This document shows positions 27,942 to 38,472 of a stretch of 48,821 nucleotides of DNA, in pieces. Made by a program: the position numbers and the translations under genes. The notes beneath the pieces are model-generated. The model did no database searches. It was not told the DNA's origin and was given only the letters and a program-made list of their open reading frames with translations. This DNA is from Paramagnetospirillum kuznetsovii (lineage in GTDB: Bacteria > Pseudomonadota > Alphaproteobacteria > Rhodospirillales > Magnetospirillaceae), in NCBI RefSeq assembly GCF_003284725.1, contig NZ_PGTO01000022.1, positions 1 to 48,821 on the forward strand, in the 5' to 3' direction. The stretch's first letter is position 1. The number at the start of each line of letters is the position of its first letter.

Positions 27942-28733
27942 TCAGCCTAGGGGATGTCCGTGGTTGAGCGGACCGTGGCCCGCGCCCAGACCCGGAGCGG
28001 TCTCGATGGCCTTGCGGACATAGTCGCGCGCCCGCGCCACCGCCATGTCCACATCCATCCCCTGGGCGATGCCGGCGGCGATGGCGGACGCCAGGGTGCA
28101 GCCGGTGCCGTGGGTGGAGCGGCTGACGATACGGCGGCCGGAAAAGCTGCGCACACCGGCCCCATCGGCCAAGAGATCGACCAGGATATCGCCGTCCATA
28201 TGGCCGCCCTTGAGCAACACCACCTGGGGGCCCAACGCCAGCAAATCCAGTACGGCATGCTCCATGGCGGCCAGATCGGGAATGGCGCGGCCCAGCAGAA
28301 CCTCCGCCTCGGGAATATTGGGAGTCAGCAGACGCGTTCGGGGCAGCAGCAGGCGCGCCATGGCTTCGGCGGCGCTGTCGGCCAACAGCGATGCTCCCCC
28401 CTTGGCCACCATGACCGGGTCCACAACCAGCGGCACCGAGGGCGCCAATTCGGCCAGGGCCTCGGCCACCGCCTCGACAATGGCGAACGAGGCCAGCATG
28501 CCGGTCTTGATGCAATCGGCGCCGATATCGCTCAGGACCGCCGCCATCTGGGCGCGCACGAAGCCGGGCGCCACTTCGGCTATGGCGCTGACGCCCACGG
28601 TGTTTTGCGCCGTCAGGGCGGTAATGGCGGTGGTGGCATAGCCCCCCAGGCAAGTAATCGCCTTGATGTCCGCCTGAATTCCAGCGCCACCGCCCGAATC
28701 CGAGCCCGCAACCACCAGTACGCGCCCCTTCAT
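27942..28733 (-). CDS. thiD: Hydroxymethylpyrimidine/phosphomethylpyrimidine kinase
   Basis: ThiD phosphorylates HMP and HMP-phosphate in thiamine pyrophosphate synthesis. The 263-residue ribokinase-fold protein begins MKGRVLVVAGSDSGGGAGIQADIKA and has the C-terminal catalytic segment STHGTGCTLASAIAAG. I chose ATG at 28733 with a GAGAGGA ribosome-binding site; the frame extends 30 codons upstream without support. It is the first gene of a possible unit with the UrtA-like protein and hybrid kinase; a functional link is not evident. No other thi genes are in the window. Confidence 0.95.
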   Translation of the reverse strand: MKGRVLVVAGSDSGGGAGIQADIKAITCLGGYATTAITALTAQNTVGVSAIAEVAPGFVRAQMAAVLSDIGADCIKTGMLASFAIVEAVAEALAELAPSVPLVVDPVMVAKGGASLLADSAAEAMARLLLPRTRLLTPNIPEAEVLLGRAIPDLAAMEHAVLDLLALGPQVVLLKGGHMDGDILVDLLADGAGVRSFSGRRIVSRSTHGTGCTLASAIAAGIAQGMDVDMAVARARDYVRKAIETAPGLGAGHGPLNHGHPLG

Positions 28734-28915
28734 TTGCAATCCTCTCATTTGGAATGGCTTGGCGACATTCTGCCACAACGCAGATGCGAGACTACATCTA
28801 GGTGACAAATTGTAATACAGCACCAGATGGGGGCTTTACCCTATTGTGCATCGCACCATTCTAATGTACGACTCACTCTATATCAGCGACGCTTCACCAT
28901 AGCACGAGGCTCTCC

Positions 28916-29107
28916 ATGCAGTACCGATATGAAGAGATCGACCAACTCGCCAAAATCCTCGAGGCGGAAGCCGCCGGTCACAGAATCGAGGTCGACCGCG
29001 CCCTCTCCCTGGCGGCACGCCTCAGCCAGCTATGCCCGGACATCTCCAGGAGCATGAGCTTGGTGATTGAACGGTTCGACCGTCGGTCGCAGCCTCGGGC
29101 GGCTTAG
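28916..29107 (+). CDS. Small protein of unknown function
   Basis: A 63-residue frame, MQYRYEEIDQLAKILEAEAAGHRI..., with a GAGG ribosome-binding site 7 bases before the ATG and the GC-rich third positions usual for the region. The sequence is likely all-helical with amphipathic heptads and no membrane segment or cysteine pair. I do not recognise the family. It sits alone on the plus strand between thiD (divergent) and glmM (convergent, 13 bp apart). Confidence 0.6.
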   Translation: MQYRYEEIDQLAKILEAEAAGHRIEVDRALSLAARLSQLCPDISRSMSLVIERFDRRSQPRAA

Positions 29108-29120
29108 GGCGAGGCTTGCC

Positions 29121-30476
29121 TTAACCCGCCACCCGCCGGATGGTCTCGATGATATCGTCGACCACGGCGGTGACCAGGGCCTCATCCTCGCCCTCCGCCA
29201 TGACGCGGATGAGCGGCTCGGTGCCGGACTTGCGGATCAGCAAGCGGCCGCGGCCCTTCAGGCGGCTTTCGCCGTCGGCGATGGCGGTGGTAACGGCGGC
29301 GGCGGCCAACACCTCTGCCACCGAGGAATTGGTCACCCGCACATTCTTCAAAATCTGGGGCAGTGGCTGGAACAGCCGCAGCATCTCGCTGGCGGGCTTG
29401 CCGCTTTGAACCAGGGCGGCCAGCACCTGCAAGGCGGCCACCAGTCCGTCGCCGGTCGTGGAATAGTCGGACAGGATGATGTGGCCCGACTGCTCGCCGC
29501 CGACGTTATAGCCTTCCTTGCGCATGTGTTCGAGCACGTAGCGGTCGCCCACATTGGTGCGCGCAAGCCCCAGGCCGCGCTGATCCAGGAAGCGTTCCAG
29601 CCCTAGATTGGACATGACGGTGGCGACGACGCCGCCGCCCTTGAGCTGGCCGGAGCGCGACCACAGGTCGCCCACCAGCGCCATCAGCTGGTCGCCGTCG
29701 ATCATGTGTCCCAATTCGTCGCACAGCACCACCCGGTCGGCGTCGCCGTCCAGCGCGATGCCCAGATGGGCGCCATGGGTCACCACCTGCTGGCGCATCA
29801 CCTCGGTGTGCAGCGAGCCGCAATCCTTGTTGATGTTGAAGCCGTCGGGATTGACCGCGACGGGCACCACCTCGGCGCCCAGTTCCCACAGCACGGTGGG
29901 GGCGACCTTGTAGGCGGCGCCGTTGGCGCAATCGACCACGATCTTCAGCCCGTCCAGGCGTAGCCCGCGCGGAAAGGTGTTCTTGGCGTATTCGATATAG
30001 CGGCCGTTGGCGTCGTCCAGCCGCTTGGCGCGGCCAAGATGGTCGGAGCCGACCCGATAGGCCTCAAGCCCGTTGAACATGCTGGCCTCGATGGTCAGCT
30101 CGTCCTCGTCGGACAGCTTGTAGCCGTCGGGGCCGAACAGCTTGATGCCGTTGTCTTCATAAGGATTGTGAGACGCCGAGATCATGACGCCCAGATCGGC
30201 CCGCAACGACCGGGTCAGCATGGCCACCGCCGGAGTCGGCAGCGGCCCCAACAGCATGACGTCCATGCCCACCGAGATGAACCCCGCCGTCAGCGCCGGT
30301 TCCAGCAGATAGCCCGACAGCCGCGTATCCTTGCCGATCACCACCATGTGACGATGGTCGCCCCGGGTGAAATGCCGCCCGGCGGCCATCCCCAGCTTCA
30401 GCGCCATCTCGGCGGTCATGGGCTCGATATTGGCGGTGCCTCGCACCCCGTCGGTGCCGAACAGCTTGCGCGTCAT
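29121..30476 (-). CDS. glmM: Phosphoglucosamine mutase
   Basis: GlmM interconverts glucosamine-6-phosphate and glucosamine-1-phosphate on the way to UDP-GlcNAc for peptidoglycan and lipopolysaccharide. The 451-residue protein starts [16 protein letters not shown]. The phosphoserine loop is [18 protein letters not shown], the metal-binding motif DGDADR is present, and the C-terminal phosphate-binding loop is [13 protein letters not shown]. The ATG has an AGAGGGA ribosome-binding site. glmM normally follows ftsH-folP directly; here a lipoprotein gene on the opposite strand separates them. Confidence 0.98.
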   Translation of the reverse strand: MTRKLFGTDGVRGTANIEPMTAEMALKLGMAAGRHFTRGDHRHMVVIGKDTRLSGYLLEPALTAGFISVGMDVMLLGPLPTPAVAMLTRSLRADLGVMISASHNPYEDNGIKLFGPDGYKLSDEDELTIEASMFNGLEAYRVGSDHLGRAKRLDDANGRYIEYAKNTFPRGLRLDGLKIVVDCANGAAYKVAPTVLWELGAEVVPVAVNPDGFNINKDCGSLHTEVMRQQVVTHGAHLGIALDGDADRVVLCDELGHMIDGDQLMALVGDLWSRSGQLKGGGVVATVMSNLGLERFLDQRGLGLARTNVGDRYVLEHMRKEGYNVGGEQSGHIILSDYSTTGDGLVAALQVLAALVQSGKPASEMLRLFQPLPQILKNVRVTNSSVAEVLAAAAVTTAIADGESRLKGRGRLLIRKSGTEPLIRVMAEGEDEALVTAVVDDIIETIRRVAG

Positions 30477-30769
30477 AATCTGGTCATCTTCCCTCTAGCA
30501 GAGGGGGATTGATTACCAAGCGCCGGACGGAATGGGAAGGGGAAAGGGGGGGGGCACGCAAGGCATTCAGCTTTGCCCCGTTGTGGAGTCGGCTTGCCGG
30601 AGTCCGTCTCTGGATGGGACGTCATCGCCCCTTGATTCTCGCCGATTTCATAGCGTTACACTCGACACCGGACTATCTTACCGTGATAGAGGTGACGCGC
30701 ATAACTTATTGAGTGCATATTATCCTGATGCGGATTATCTTTTAACGGATAATTCGGCAAGGGGGCACA
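30477..30769. promoter_or_regulatory. Intergenic control region of glmM and the 1061-residue lipoprotein gene
   Basis: A 293-bp divergent gap with no convincing gene. The half next to the lipoprotein gene is AT-rich and has TTGAGT followed after 17-18 bp by GATTAT/TATCTT, a weak promoter candidate. ATTATCC and GGATAAT form an inverted repeat around it. AAGGGGG (30759-30765) is the ribosome-binding site for the ATG at 30770. Confidence 0.4.
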
Positions 30770-33700
30770 ATGATGAGGAAACTCGCTGCGTTAGGCTTCG
30801 CCGCTGGGGCGACTGTACTGTCTGGCTGCAATCAAAATCCTTATGCCCTCGCGGTGGACAGCATCGACGAAAGCGGCCCTCAGAAGCCAGCCGCCATCCA
30901 AATCAGCGATCCGCAGATCTTCGCCCGCGAGACGCTGATCAATGATCGCCGCGATGAAGTCGCCTATCTGCGCGACCTGCTCGGCAAGAGCACCAGCCTC
31001 AGCTTCGAGCCTCAAATCAAACGCGAGGTCCAGATGATGCAGGCCCTCAAGGCCACTGGAAGCGTAACCATCGACCCCATGGCCATGGCGCAGGCGCGCC
31101 GGACCGAGCAACTCGACAAACTTCAATATCAGATCGAGTTGCAGCAAAAGCAGGCCGACCTGACCAATGCCAAGCTCAATGCCGAGATCGCCCGGAAGCG
31201 ATTGAACGATGAAATCGCCAGCACGACGCCCGGCACCGCCAATGGGACCGTACCGGTCGAGCAGACAAAGGTGGACGCTCTCAACGCCAAGATACAAAGC
31301 CTCCAGGCGGACATCGATGCCATTAAGAAGCAGATCGCCAATTCCCCTGCTAGCCCCGATGCCAGTAAATTTCCAGGCACCGGGGCAAGCGGAACGGATG
31401 GCATCAGTTCCTCGCCGCTGGAAGAGTTTCATGATCGCGAGGCCTATCGCGACGAAATCCGCGCCAAGCTGGCAACCGCCGGACTGGATGACGGCCACGA
31501 CGTCCGCGGCAGCGCCCTCTATCGCCTGCAATTCAACGCCACGGTATTGCCGGGAGAGCGTAAAGACAAATATGCGGCGACAAGAATTACGGTACGGCCG
31601 CCAAACATCGATGGGCAGGCCATCAATGATTTGTATAAATTATGGCTTGCCCACGTCTCCTATCGATTGAATGGACTGAGTGTAAAGCGAAAGGCAGACA
31701 CCAATTATCTCGCCATGGCGGGTGGCAGCCCTCTGTATCGATATGTTGACCTTTCAATTGGAAATACAAATGCCATCATCAAGATTGTGGTTCCTCCTGA
31801 ATTGCTTGGCGACGCCCAGCGTTTGATAGACGATGTGAGCATAATAAGAAGGGCCGCAAATACCATTGCCAATGTCAACACCATCATTCAAGACGAATTT
31901 CGCATACATGAAATAAATGAAAGAAGGTCTATCGAAAGCGGAAAGCCATATACACCGACAAATAGATACAATGACATTATTTATGGACTTGAAATAAATG
32001 ATCACTGCGAGATTAATGATGAATCCAGGTCAAAGACATCATTTGAAGATATGAAACACCCTAAATCACCATATTACCCGCTATCAATTTATGATGCGTT
32101 TGAACTTGCTGGCCCAGGCGGTCGGGCGACCTCCCTCGCAAGTTATGTCGCGGCGTCCATTCGCGGTATGGGCGATTGGAACGAGTTGAATGATGACGCG
32201 GCGATTCAGAAGATTGAGCGCCTCGTCTCGGCGATCCAATCCCTTGAATTCGAGGCGAGCCGCTTTCGCGGACGATTGCGAGGGACGGATAAGGCAAAAG
32301 AAGCCTGCGCGAAGCTCCTTACGAGTTCGGTGCCGCAGGAGTTCAGTGACTTTATAAGAAGTTCCGCCAAAACAACGAGGAAGGCCCCCCCTCCCGCCAT
32401 CGCCGCCGCTTATGCCGCGACACCGACGGAACTGGTCCAGCGCATGTCCACCGCGACCTCCGCCATCACCTCGCTCGAATTGGGACTCGCGGTCACCGCC
32501 AACCTGATGGCTCAGGGCACCACGGCCAATGCCAATATCAATTACACCCGCTCCGCCCTGGGTAAGGTCGATGCGCGCGAGCGCATCCCCCTGGTGGTCG
32601 GATTTGCCGGAAGCAAAATTCCGGAGGGAAATCAGGTTCCGTTGCCTCAATTTGGTTGGGTTTTCGGCCCCCATGTGGCGCTTGATCCCGCATCGCAAAA
32701 GCTCACCCTGGTCCAGGGCGTGCGCGATCACACCCTGACCGCCGAAATTTCGGTTCCTGGATGGTGGCCCTATATCAACCTCGATGTGGAAAGCGCCTGG
32801 ATCGCCAACTGGAATGAGGGCGAGAGCGCCAAGTCGGCCCTGGACGGCGAGGAGAACCTGACGGCGAAGCGAAGCATCGTCAAACACCTGTCTCCCAACC
32901 GGGCCGATTTCGACGGTCTGAGCGAGGCGCTGGCGCGCGCCACCTTCGGCGGCTCCCTGGCCAATACCCGGATCATCGACACCAGCCCGAACACCGTCAC
33001 TGTATGTGGATCGGAGACCACGATCCTGATCTACGGCTCCAGCATCTGGCGGGGCAGTCAGGTCTATCTCAATGGGATCAAGGCCACTCAGATCGATGTC
33101 CTGCCCGATATGGCAGGGCTGGCGGCAACCTTTGATTCCAGCAAGTTGCCAAAGGCGATGACGGACGCGGAACTGGTGGTATGGACTCGTGACGGCCCCG
33201 CCCGTGCGCTCAGGAATATCGTCAGCCCAAAAAACTGCAATGGCACGGCAGAGCCGAATCCGAACCTGCCGGGCAACATGTCCTCATCCGTCACCCATTA
33301 TCTGGTCAATACCGGCGGCATGCTGACGGTAAAGACCGGGTCTCCGCTTAAGGACTATGCCTCCCTCTCTCTTCAGGTCCGGCCGACCACGCCCCGCGGC
33401 GGAGTCCCAGCCACCTGGATCAGTGGAACCGGAGCCGTTTCGGCGAGCAACGACGGCCTGACCTATGCCCAAAAAATCACCCTCGATCCCGAGGACATCA
33501 ATCTAAAGGGCAAGTCGGCCCCCCTGTTGGAGGCCAGACTGGTCGTGACCCGGCACCCGGGTGGCGACCCCGAGTACAAGCCCATTTCGGCCCAAATCGT
33601 CTATTACGGCTCCGAGCCTCAGGCCGCTGTTTCGACCGATGGTCCAATGACCAAGCTGGATCAGCCGATCACGGTGTCATTGCCCCAGAAGGCAAAGCTG

Positions 33701-33955
33701 GCTTTTCCGGGTTTCTCTCCCGGCAAGTCGAAGATCAAGGCGACCATCAACTCTGATTTCCCCCTTAAGGTCGCGCAAAATTACGATGCCGAGAGCAACC
33801 AACTCTCCCTCGTCCTCTTACTCGCTCCCAAGACGGGGGGAAAGACCGAGGCCGATCTCAGAAGCGCGGCACGGACAATCACGCTTGAATGGGCCGACAA
33901 GGGCACACCGCCCTTCCAGCCGACCACCGTCTCCTTGCCTGCCGCGGCGAAATGA
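30770..33955 (+). CDS. Large putative lipoprotein of unknown family
   Basis: A 1061-residue protein with a lipoprotein signal peptide: MMRKLAALGFAAGATVLSGC, lipobox LSG-C20. The residue after Cys is Asn, so outer-membrane sorting is likely by the general rule. Residues about 100-190 are predicted coiled coil (LDKLQYQIELQQKQADLTNAK; VDALNAKIQSLQADIDAIKKQI). Residues about 720-800 resemble an IPT/TIG-like immunoglobulin fold (LIYGSSIWRGSQVYLNG), and the C-terminus looks beta-rich. The segment encoded by about 31600-32100 is markedly AT-rich with unusual codons for this genome, while both ends have normal composition. I do not recognise the family. It stands alone between folP and glmM, facing both. 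Confidence 0.8.
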   Translation: MMRKLAALGFAAGATVLSGCNQNPYALAVDSIDESGPQKPAAIQISDPQIFARETLINDRRDEVAYLRDLLGKSTSLSFEPQIKREVQMMQALKATGSVTIDPMAMAQARRTEQLDKLQYQIELQQKQADLTNAKLNAEIARKRLNDEIASTTPGTANGTVPVEQTKVDALNAKIQSLQADIDAIKKQIANSPASPDASKFPGTGASGTDGISSSPLEEFHDREAYRDEIRAKLATAGLDDGHDVRGSALYRLQFNATVLPGERKDKYAATRITVRPPNIDGQAINDLYKLWLAHVSYRLNGLSVKRKADTNYLAMAGGSPLYRYVDLSIGNTNAIIKIVVPPELLGDAQRLIDDVSIIRRAANTIANVNTIIQDEFRIHEINERRSIESGKPYTPTNRYNDIIYGLEINDHCEINDESRSKTSFEDMKHPKSPYYPLSIYDAFELAGPGGRATSLASYVAASIRGMGDWNELNDDAAIQKIERLVSAIQSLEFEASRFRGRLRGTDKAKEACAKLLTSSVPQEFSDFIRSSAKTTRKAPPPAIAAAYAATPTELVQRMSTATSAITSLELGLAVTANLMAQGTTANANINYTRSALGKVDARERIPLVVGFAGSKIPEGNQVPLPQFGWVFGPHVALDPASQKLTLVQGVRDHTLTAEISVPGWWPYINLDVESAWIANWNEGESAKSALDGEENLTAKRSIVKHLSPNRADFDGLSEALARATFGGSLANTRIIDTSPNTVTVCGSETTILIYGSSIWRGSQVYLNGIKATQIDVLPDMAGLAATFDSSKLPKAMTDAELVVWTRDGPARALRNIVSPKNCNGTAEPNPNLPGNMSSSVTHYLVNTGGMLTVKTGSPLKDYASLSLQVRPTTPRGGVPATWISGTGAVSASNDGLTYAQKITLDPEDINLKGKSAPLLEARLVVTRHPGGDPEYKPISAQIVYYGSEPQAAVSTDGPMTKLDQPITVSLPQKAKLAFPGFSPGKSKIKATINSDFPLKVAQNYDAESNQLSLVLLLAPKTGGKTEADLRSAARTITLEWADKGTPPFQPTTVSLPAAAK

Positions 33956-33962
33956 AAGGGCC

Positions 33963-33995
33963 GCGACGTGACGGGACATTTTTTCGTCAAGTCGC
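33963..33995. terminator. Hairpin between the convergent lipoprotein and folP genes
   Basis: GCGAC-G-TGACG (33963-33973) pairs with CGTCA-A-GTCGC (33985-33995) with one internal mismatch; the loop contains six T. It overlaps a 12-bp perfect palindrome AAGTCGCGACTT (33989-34000) reaching the folP stop codon. No strong T run follows on either side, so termination is only probable. Confidence 0.5.
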
Positions 33996-33998
33996 GAC

Positions 33999-35162
33999 TT
34001 ATCCCCCTCCCCGCATCGCCCGCCACACGGCGACCGCCTGCACCGTCTCCGCCACGTCGTGAACCCGCAACACCTGCATCCCGGCATCCAGGCCCGCCAG
34101 ATTGGCGGCCAGGGTGCCGGGAAAGCGGTGCTGGGCGTCCTCGCCCCTGGATAGCTTCGCGACAAAGCTTTTGCGCGACACGCCCAAGAGGACCGGGCAG
34201 CCAAGACCGTGATAAAGCGCCAGCGATCCCAGGATCTGGGCGCAATGCCCCGCCGTCTTGCCGAAGCCGATGCCGGGATCGACGCAGATCCGCGACAGCG
34301 GAATTCCGGCGACGCGACAGGCCTCCACCCGCTCGGCGAGGCCGTCCAGCACGTCTAGGGGTGCACAATCATAGTGGGGATCGGTCTGCATGGTGCGGGG
34401 ATCATCGCCCCGCATGTGCATCAGGCACAGATCGGCCCCGGTGCGGGCCGCCACCGCCAGGGCGTCGGGATCATGGCTGAGCGCGGTGACGTCGTTGATG
34501 ATTTTCGCCCCCGCCGCCACCGCCGCCGCCATAATTCGGGCATGGCGGGTGTCGATGGAGACGCAAATGCCCTTCTCGGCCAAGGCGCGCACCACGGGGA
34601 GGACGCGCCGCTCTTCCTCCTCCACCGAGACCGGCTGGGCGCCGGGCCGGGTGGATTCGCCGCCCACGTCGATCAGGGAGGCGCCCGCCTCGACCATGGC
34701 CAGAGCGCGGGCGACGGCGTCGGCATGGGCGAAGGCCTCGCCGCCGTCGGAGAAGCTGTCGGGCGTCACATTGACGATGCCCATGACATGAGGGCGATCC
34801 ATCTCCAGCCCGCCCCAGGCGGGGCGCTTGGCGCCGATGCGGTGGATGGCCTGGGCCACATGGCGGGCGATGTCGGGGCTTTCGCCCTCGGCCCATTCCA
34901 CCGCCTCGTTGAACGGCGCCACCGCGAGGTCGGCACCGCCCTCCTCCCGGCGCAGGGCGACGGCGAGCGCGGTGAAGGCGGCCCAACCATCGGCCAGCGG
35001 CCAGCCGTTGCCCGAGATGATTGCGGCGGCGGCCTGCTCGCCCCACACCAGTCCGGTGGGCAGCAGATAGAGATTGCGGGCGAGATCGAGCCCTTCATGC
35101 GCGAAACCCCGCGGCAAGGCGGGGCTTCGACGGAAGGCGGATGACACCAGGGCCTCAGGCAC
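33999..35162 (-). CDS. folP: Dihydropteroate synthase
   Basis: FolP joins 4-aminobenzoate to dihydropterin pyrophosphate in folate synthesis and is the target of sulfonamides. The catalytic domain begins at about residue 125 ([17 protein letters not shown]) and includes [25 protein letters not shown] and GVSRKSF. The first about 120 residues are an extension absent from E. coli FolP; similar extensions occur in alphaproteobacterial FolP. The start is GTG at 35162, overlapping the ftsH stop by 8 bp. Confidence 0.97.
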   Translation of the reverse strand: MPEALVSSAFRRSPALPRGFAHEGLDLARNLYLLPTGLVWGEQAAAAIISGNGWPLADGWAAFTALAVALRREEGGADLAVAPFNEAVEWAEGESPDIARHVAQAIHRIGAKRPAWGGLEMDRPHVMGIVNVTPDSFSDGGEAFAHADAVARALAMVEAGASLIDVGGESTRPGAQPVSVEEEERRVLPVVRALAEKGICVSIDTRHARIMAAAVAAGAKIINDVTALSHDPDALAVAARTGADLCLMHMRGDDPRTMQTDPHYDCAPLDVLDGLAERVEACRVAGIPLSRICVDPGIGFGKTAGHCAQILGSLALYHGLGCPVLLGVSRKSFVAKLSRGEDAQHRFPGTLAANLAGLDAGMQVLRVHDVAETVQAVAVWRAMRGGG

Positions 35163-37071
35163 CGGGTTGGGGCTCTGGCCCGAAGCTGCCGCGACCGGCG
35201 GGGCCGGAGGTCGGCACCGAGGAGCGGCGGGGCTGGTCCTTGGGGCGATAGTCGCTGTCGCCCTTCACCAGGGGCTCGCCCCGGATCAGGGTGTCGATGT
35301 CGTCACGGGACAAGGTCTCGTATTCCAGCAGCCCCTTGGCGATGATCTCCAACTCGGCGCGGAACTTGGCGAGGATTTCACGGGCGGTGTTCTCGCCCTC
35401 CTCCACGAAGCGGCGAACCTCGGAATCGATCAGGCTGGAGGTGGCTTCGGACACGCTCTTGTGCTGGGTCACCGAATGGCCCAGGAAGATTTCCTCCTGG
35501 TTGTCGTTGTAGCGCAGCGGCCCCAGCTTCTCGGAGAAGCCGAATTCGGTCACCAACTTGCGCGACAGTTCGGTGGCGCGCTGGATGTCGTTGGACGCGC
35601 CGGTGGTCACCGCGTCGAGGCCGAAGATCATCTCTTCCGCCACGCGGCCGCCGAAGAAGGCGGCGATCATGGACTTGATCTGGCGCAGCGACAGGGAATA
35701 GCGGTCCCGCTCGGGCAGCGACATGGTCAGGCCCAGGGCGCGTCCCCGCGGAATGATGGTGACCTTGTGCAGCGGCTCGTGGCCGGGCACATGCATCATC
35801 ACCAGGGCGTGGCCCGCCTCGTGATAGGCGGTCAGCTTCTTCTCCTCCTCGGACATGACCATGGAGCGCCGTTCGGCCCCCATCATCACCTTGTCCTTGG
35901 CGGCCTCGAAGTCGGACATGGTCACCACCCGCTTGCCGATACGCGCCGCCAGCAGGGCCGCCTCGTTGACCAGATTGGCCAGATCGGCGCCGGAAAAGCC
36001 GGGGGTGCCGCGCGCGATGACGCGGGCGTCCACGTCGGGCGACAGCGGCACCTTGCGCATATGGACCTTGATGATCTTCTCGCGGCCCAGGATGTCGGGA
36101 TTGGGCACCGTCACCTGCCGGTCGAAGCGGCCGGGACGCAGCAGCGCCGGGTCCAGCACGTCGGGGCGGTTGGTCGCCGCGATCAGGATGACGCCTTCGT
36201 TGGATTCGAAGCCATCCATCTCCACCAGCAACTGGTTCAGGGTCTGCTCGCGCTCGTCATTGCCGCCGCCGAGACCGGCGCCGCGGTGACGGCCCACCGC
36301 GTCGATTTCATCGATGAAGATGATGCAGGGAGCGTTCTTCTTGCCTTGCTCGAACATGTCGCGGACGCGGCTTGCTCCGACGCCGACGAACATCTCCACG
36401 AAGTCGGAACCGGAAATGGTGAAGAACGGCACATTGGCTTCGCCGGCGATGGCGCGAGCCAGCAAGGTCTTGCCGGTGCCGGGCGGGCCGACCAACAGGC
36501 AGCCTTTCGGAATCTTGCCGCCAAGACGCTGAAACTTCTGGGGATCCTTGAGGAATTCGACGATTTCCTCAAGCTCCTGCTTGGCCTCATCGATGCCCGC
36601 CACGTCCTCGAAGGTGACGCGGCCGGTCTTTTCGGTCAGCAGGCGGGCGCGGGACTTGCCGAAGCCCATGGCCTTGCCGCCGCCCGACTGCATCTGGCGC
36701 ATGAAGAACACCCAGACGCCGATCAGCAGCAGCATGGGGAACCAGGAGACCAGCACGCTCCACAGGGTGGGCGTATCGTCGCCGGGCGGAACGGCGGTGA
36801 TCCGCACGTTCTGGCCGCGCAGCTTGTCGACCACGTTGGCGTCCTGCGGCATATAGGTGGTGAAGGGGCGACCATCGGTGAAGTGACCGGAAATACCGCT
36901 TCCCTGGATGGTGACGTCGGCCACCGAGCCCCGGTCCACATCGGCCAGGAAGTCGGAATAGGAGGTCTGACCCAACCCCCGAGGCGGCGTCGATGCCTGG
37001 AAGAGGTTGAAGAGCATCACCAGCAGCACGGCGATGATGACCCACAGCGCCAGGTTCTTGCTGAAATTCAA
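35155..37071 (-). CDS. ftsH: Membrane AAA+ metalloprotease FtsH
   Basis: FtsH is the ATP-dependent zinc protease of the inner membrane, which degrades misassembled membrane proteins and regulators such as LpxC and sigma-32. The 638-residue protein has TM helices at about 7-25 and 100-122, Walker [19 protein letters not shown], Walker [12 protein letters not shown], the SRH region and the zinc site HEAGH. A flexible polar C-terminus follows. The start is TTG at 37071, with AAGGA 7 bases upstream. tilS ends 72 bp upstream. Confidence 0.99.
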   Translation of the reverse strand: MNFSKNLALWVIIAVLLVMLFNLFQASTPPRGLGQTSYSDFLADVDRGSVADVTIQGSGISGHFTDGRPFTTYMPQDANVVDKLRGQNVRITAVPPGDDTPTLWSVLVSWFPMLLLIGVWVFFMRQMQSGGGKAMGFGKSRARLLTEKTGRVTFEDVAGIDEAKQELEEIVEFLKDPQKFQRLGGKIPKGCLLVGPPGTGKTLLARAIAGEANVPFFTISGSDFVEMFVGVGASRVRDMFEQGKKNAPCIIFIDEIDAVGRHRGAGLGGGNDEREQTLNQLLVEMDGFESNEGVILIAATNRPDVLDPALLRPGRFDRQVTVPNPDILGREKIIKVHMRKVPLSPDVDARVIARGTPGFSGADLANLVNEAALLAARIGKRVVTMSDFEAAKDKVMMGAERRSMVMSEEEKKLTAYHEAGHALVMMHVPGHEPLHKVTIIPRGRALGLTMSLPERDRYSLSLRQIKSMIAAFFGGRVAEEMIFGLDAVTTGASNDIQRATELSRKLVTEFGFSEKLGPLRYNDNQEEIFLGHSVTQHKSVSEATSSLIDSEVRRFVEEGENTAREILAKFRAELEIIAKGLLEYETLSRDDIDTLIRGEPLVKGDSDYRPKDQPRRSSVPTSGPAGRGSFGPEPQPGA

Positions 37072-37143
37072 GGTCCGGTCCTTCCCAATTAGGCCAATAT
37101 GACCAATGCAGCCCGCAGGCGTCGTCCTACAAATAATGCCGAT

Positions 37144-38472
37144 TCACGCCGAGACAAGCCGCTGCGCCGAGGCCGTCAGGCAAAAGGCGGGAGCAACATC
37201 CAAACGTCGCAGCGCCGCCTCGGCCAATGCATGGTTATAGCCGAGGTGAGGCACGGCGGAAACACCATCCTCGTTCATAATCGCAGGTAATGTGGGGCGC
37301 ACGCAGGCGGGCAGCTTGATCAAGGGGCTGGCGCCGCGTTCCGGACGCGGCCTGCGCCCCCCCAAAGCCCCCAGCCGCAACCCGGCGGGCGCATCCTGGG
37401 CCACCTCGGCCATGAAGCGTCCGTCCCAACAGACGGTCGCGCCGGGAACGAGATCAACCGCCGGGGCCACCTTGGCGGGCTCGCGGCAGACGATCATCTC
37501 CCCCACCTCGGGAACCAGCCGACAGCCGCCCAGGGTGCGCGCCTCGCCCATTCCCGCCCGCAGATGGAAATACAGCCGTTCCAGCGCTTCCAGGCGCGGC
37601 GCATGGACGCCGCCGCCCACCGCCATGATCAGACGCGCCAGCAGCCGCAGGCCGATTTCCTCTGGCATCGCGGCCAAGGCCTCGGCGCGGATGCGAACGA
37701 AACCGGCGGCATGGGGCTCGACCCAGCGGGCCGCCGCCTCGGCGGTGGCTTGCTCCAAGGCGGCGCGAACCCGGCCCAGGCGCGACGCCGTCGCCGTCAG
37801 CCGCTCCGCCGTCAGTCCCTCCGCCGCCAGGGCAGGCATCAGGCGCCGCAGCCGAACCCGCGCATAGGCTTCGTCCTGATTGGACAAGTCCTCGACCCAT
37901 TCCTGGCCCGAAGCGGTCAGGGTGGCGATCAGACGTTGGCGCGGAATGTCCAGCAGCGGCCGCAGCAATCGCCCCCAGCGGGTCGGATGCACCGGGGCCA
38001 TGGCGGAAAGCCCATCGACGCCGGAGCCCCGTCCGAGGCGCAACAGCAGGGTTTCCGCCTGATCCTCGCGGTGATGGGCCAACAGCAGATGCAAAATGCC
38101 CTTCGATCGGCAGAACGCGCCCAGCAAACCGTAGCGGGCGTCTCGCGCCGCCGCCTGGATGCCGGTGGCGGGTTTGTCGCCGCTCCAGTGGAGGGTGGCG
38201 TGACGAATGCCGCGCGCCTCCATCCAGCAGGCCACCCGCACCGCCTCAGCCGATGATTCCGCCCGCAATCCGTGATCCACGGTCACGGCAATGGCCTCGC
38301 CGCCCTGGGCGCGGGCCCAATGGGCGGCCAGAAGGGCCAAGGCCATGCTGTCGGAACCACCCGAAACCGCCACGACGACACGGGGACGCGACTCGAACGG
38401 CCCCAGACCGGTCATCAAGGACGAGAAATCATCGGCGGTAAGCGGGGCGCGCTCGGACCGCGCCGTACTCAC
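37144..38472 (-). CDS. tilS: tRNA(Ile)-lysidine synthetase
   Basis: TilS converts C34 of the CAU-anticodon tRNA-Ile to lysidine, so that it reads AUA and is charged with isoleucine. The 442-residue protein has the N-type PP-loop VVVAVSGGSDSMALALLA near the N-terminus and the conserved LLAHHREDQAETLLLRL segment. The start is GTG at 38472, immediately after the cpoB TAG stop with no gap, so translation is probably coupled. Confidence 0.96.
   Translation of the reverse strand: MSTARSERAPLTADDFSSLMTGLGPFESRPRVVVAVSGGSDSMALALLAAHWARAQGGEAIAVTVDHGLRAESSAEAVRVACWMEARGIRHATLHWSGDKPATGIQAAARDARYGLLGAFCRSKGILHLLLAHHREDQAETLLLRLGRGSGVDGLSAMAPVHPTRWGRLLRPLLDIPRQRLIATLTASGQEWVEDLSNQDEAYARVRLRRLMPALAAEGLTAERLTATASRLGRVRAALEQATAEAAARWVEPHAAGFVRIRAEALAAMPEEIGLRLLARLIMAVGGGVHAPRLEALERLYFHLRAGMGEARTLGGCRLVPEVGEMIVCREPAKVAPAVDLVPGATVCWDGRFMAEVAQDAPAGLRLGALGGRRPRPERGASPLIKLPACVRPTLPAIMNEDGVSAVPHLGYNHALAEAALRRLDVAPAFCLTASAQRLVSA

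Noticed and set aside
35074-37092. 672-codon frame opposite ftsH
   Set aside because: Composition of an antisense shadow; FtsH on the other strand is unambiguous.
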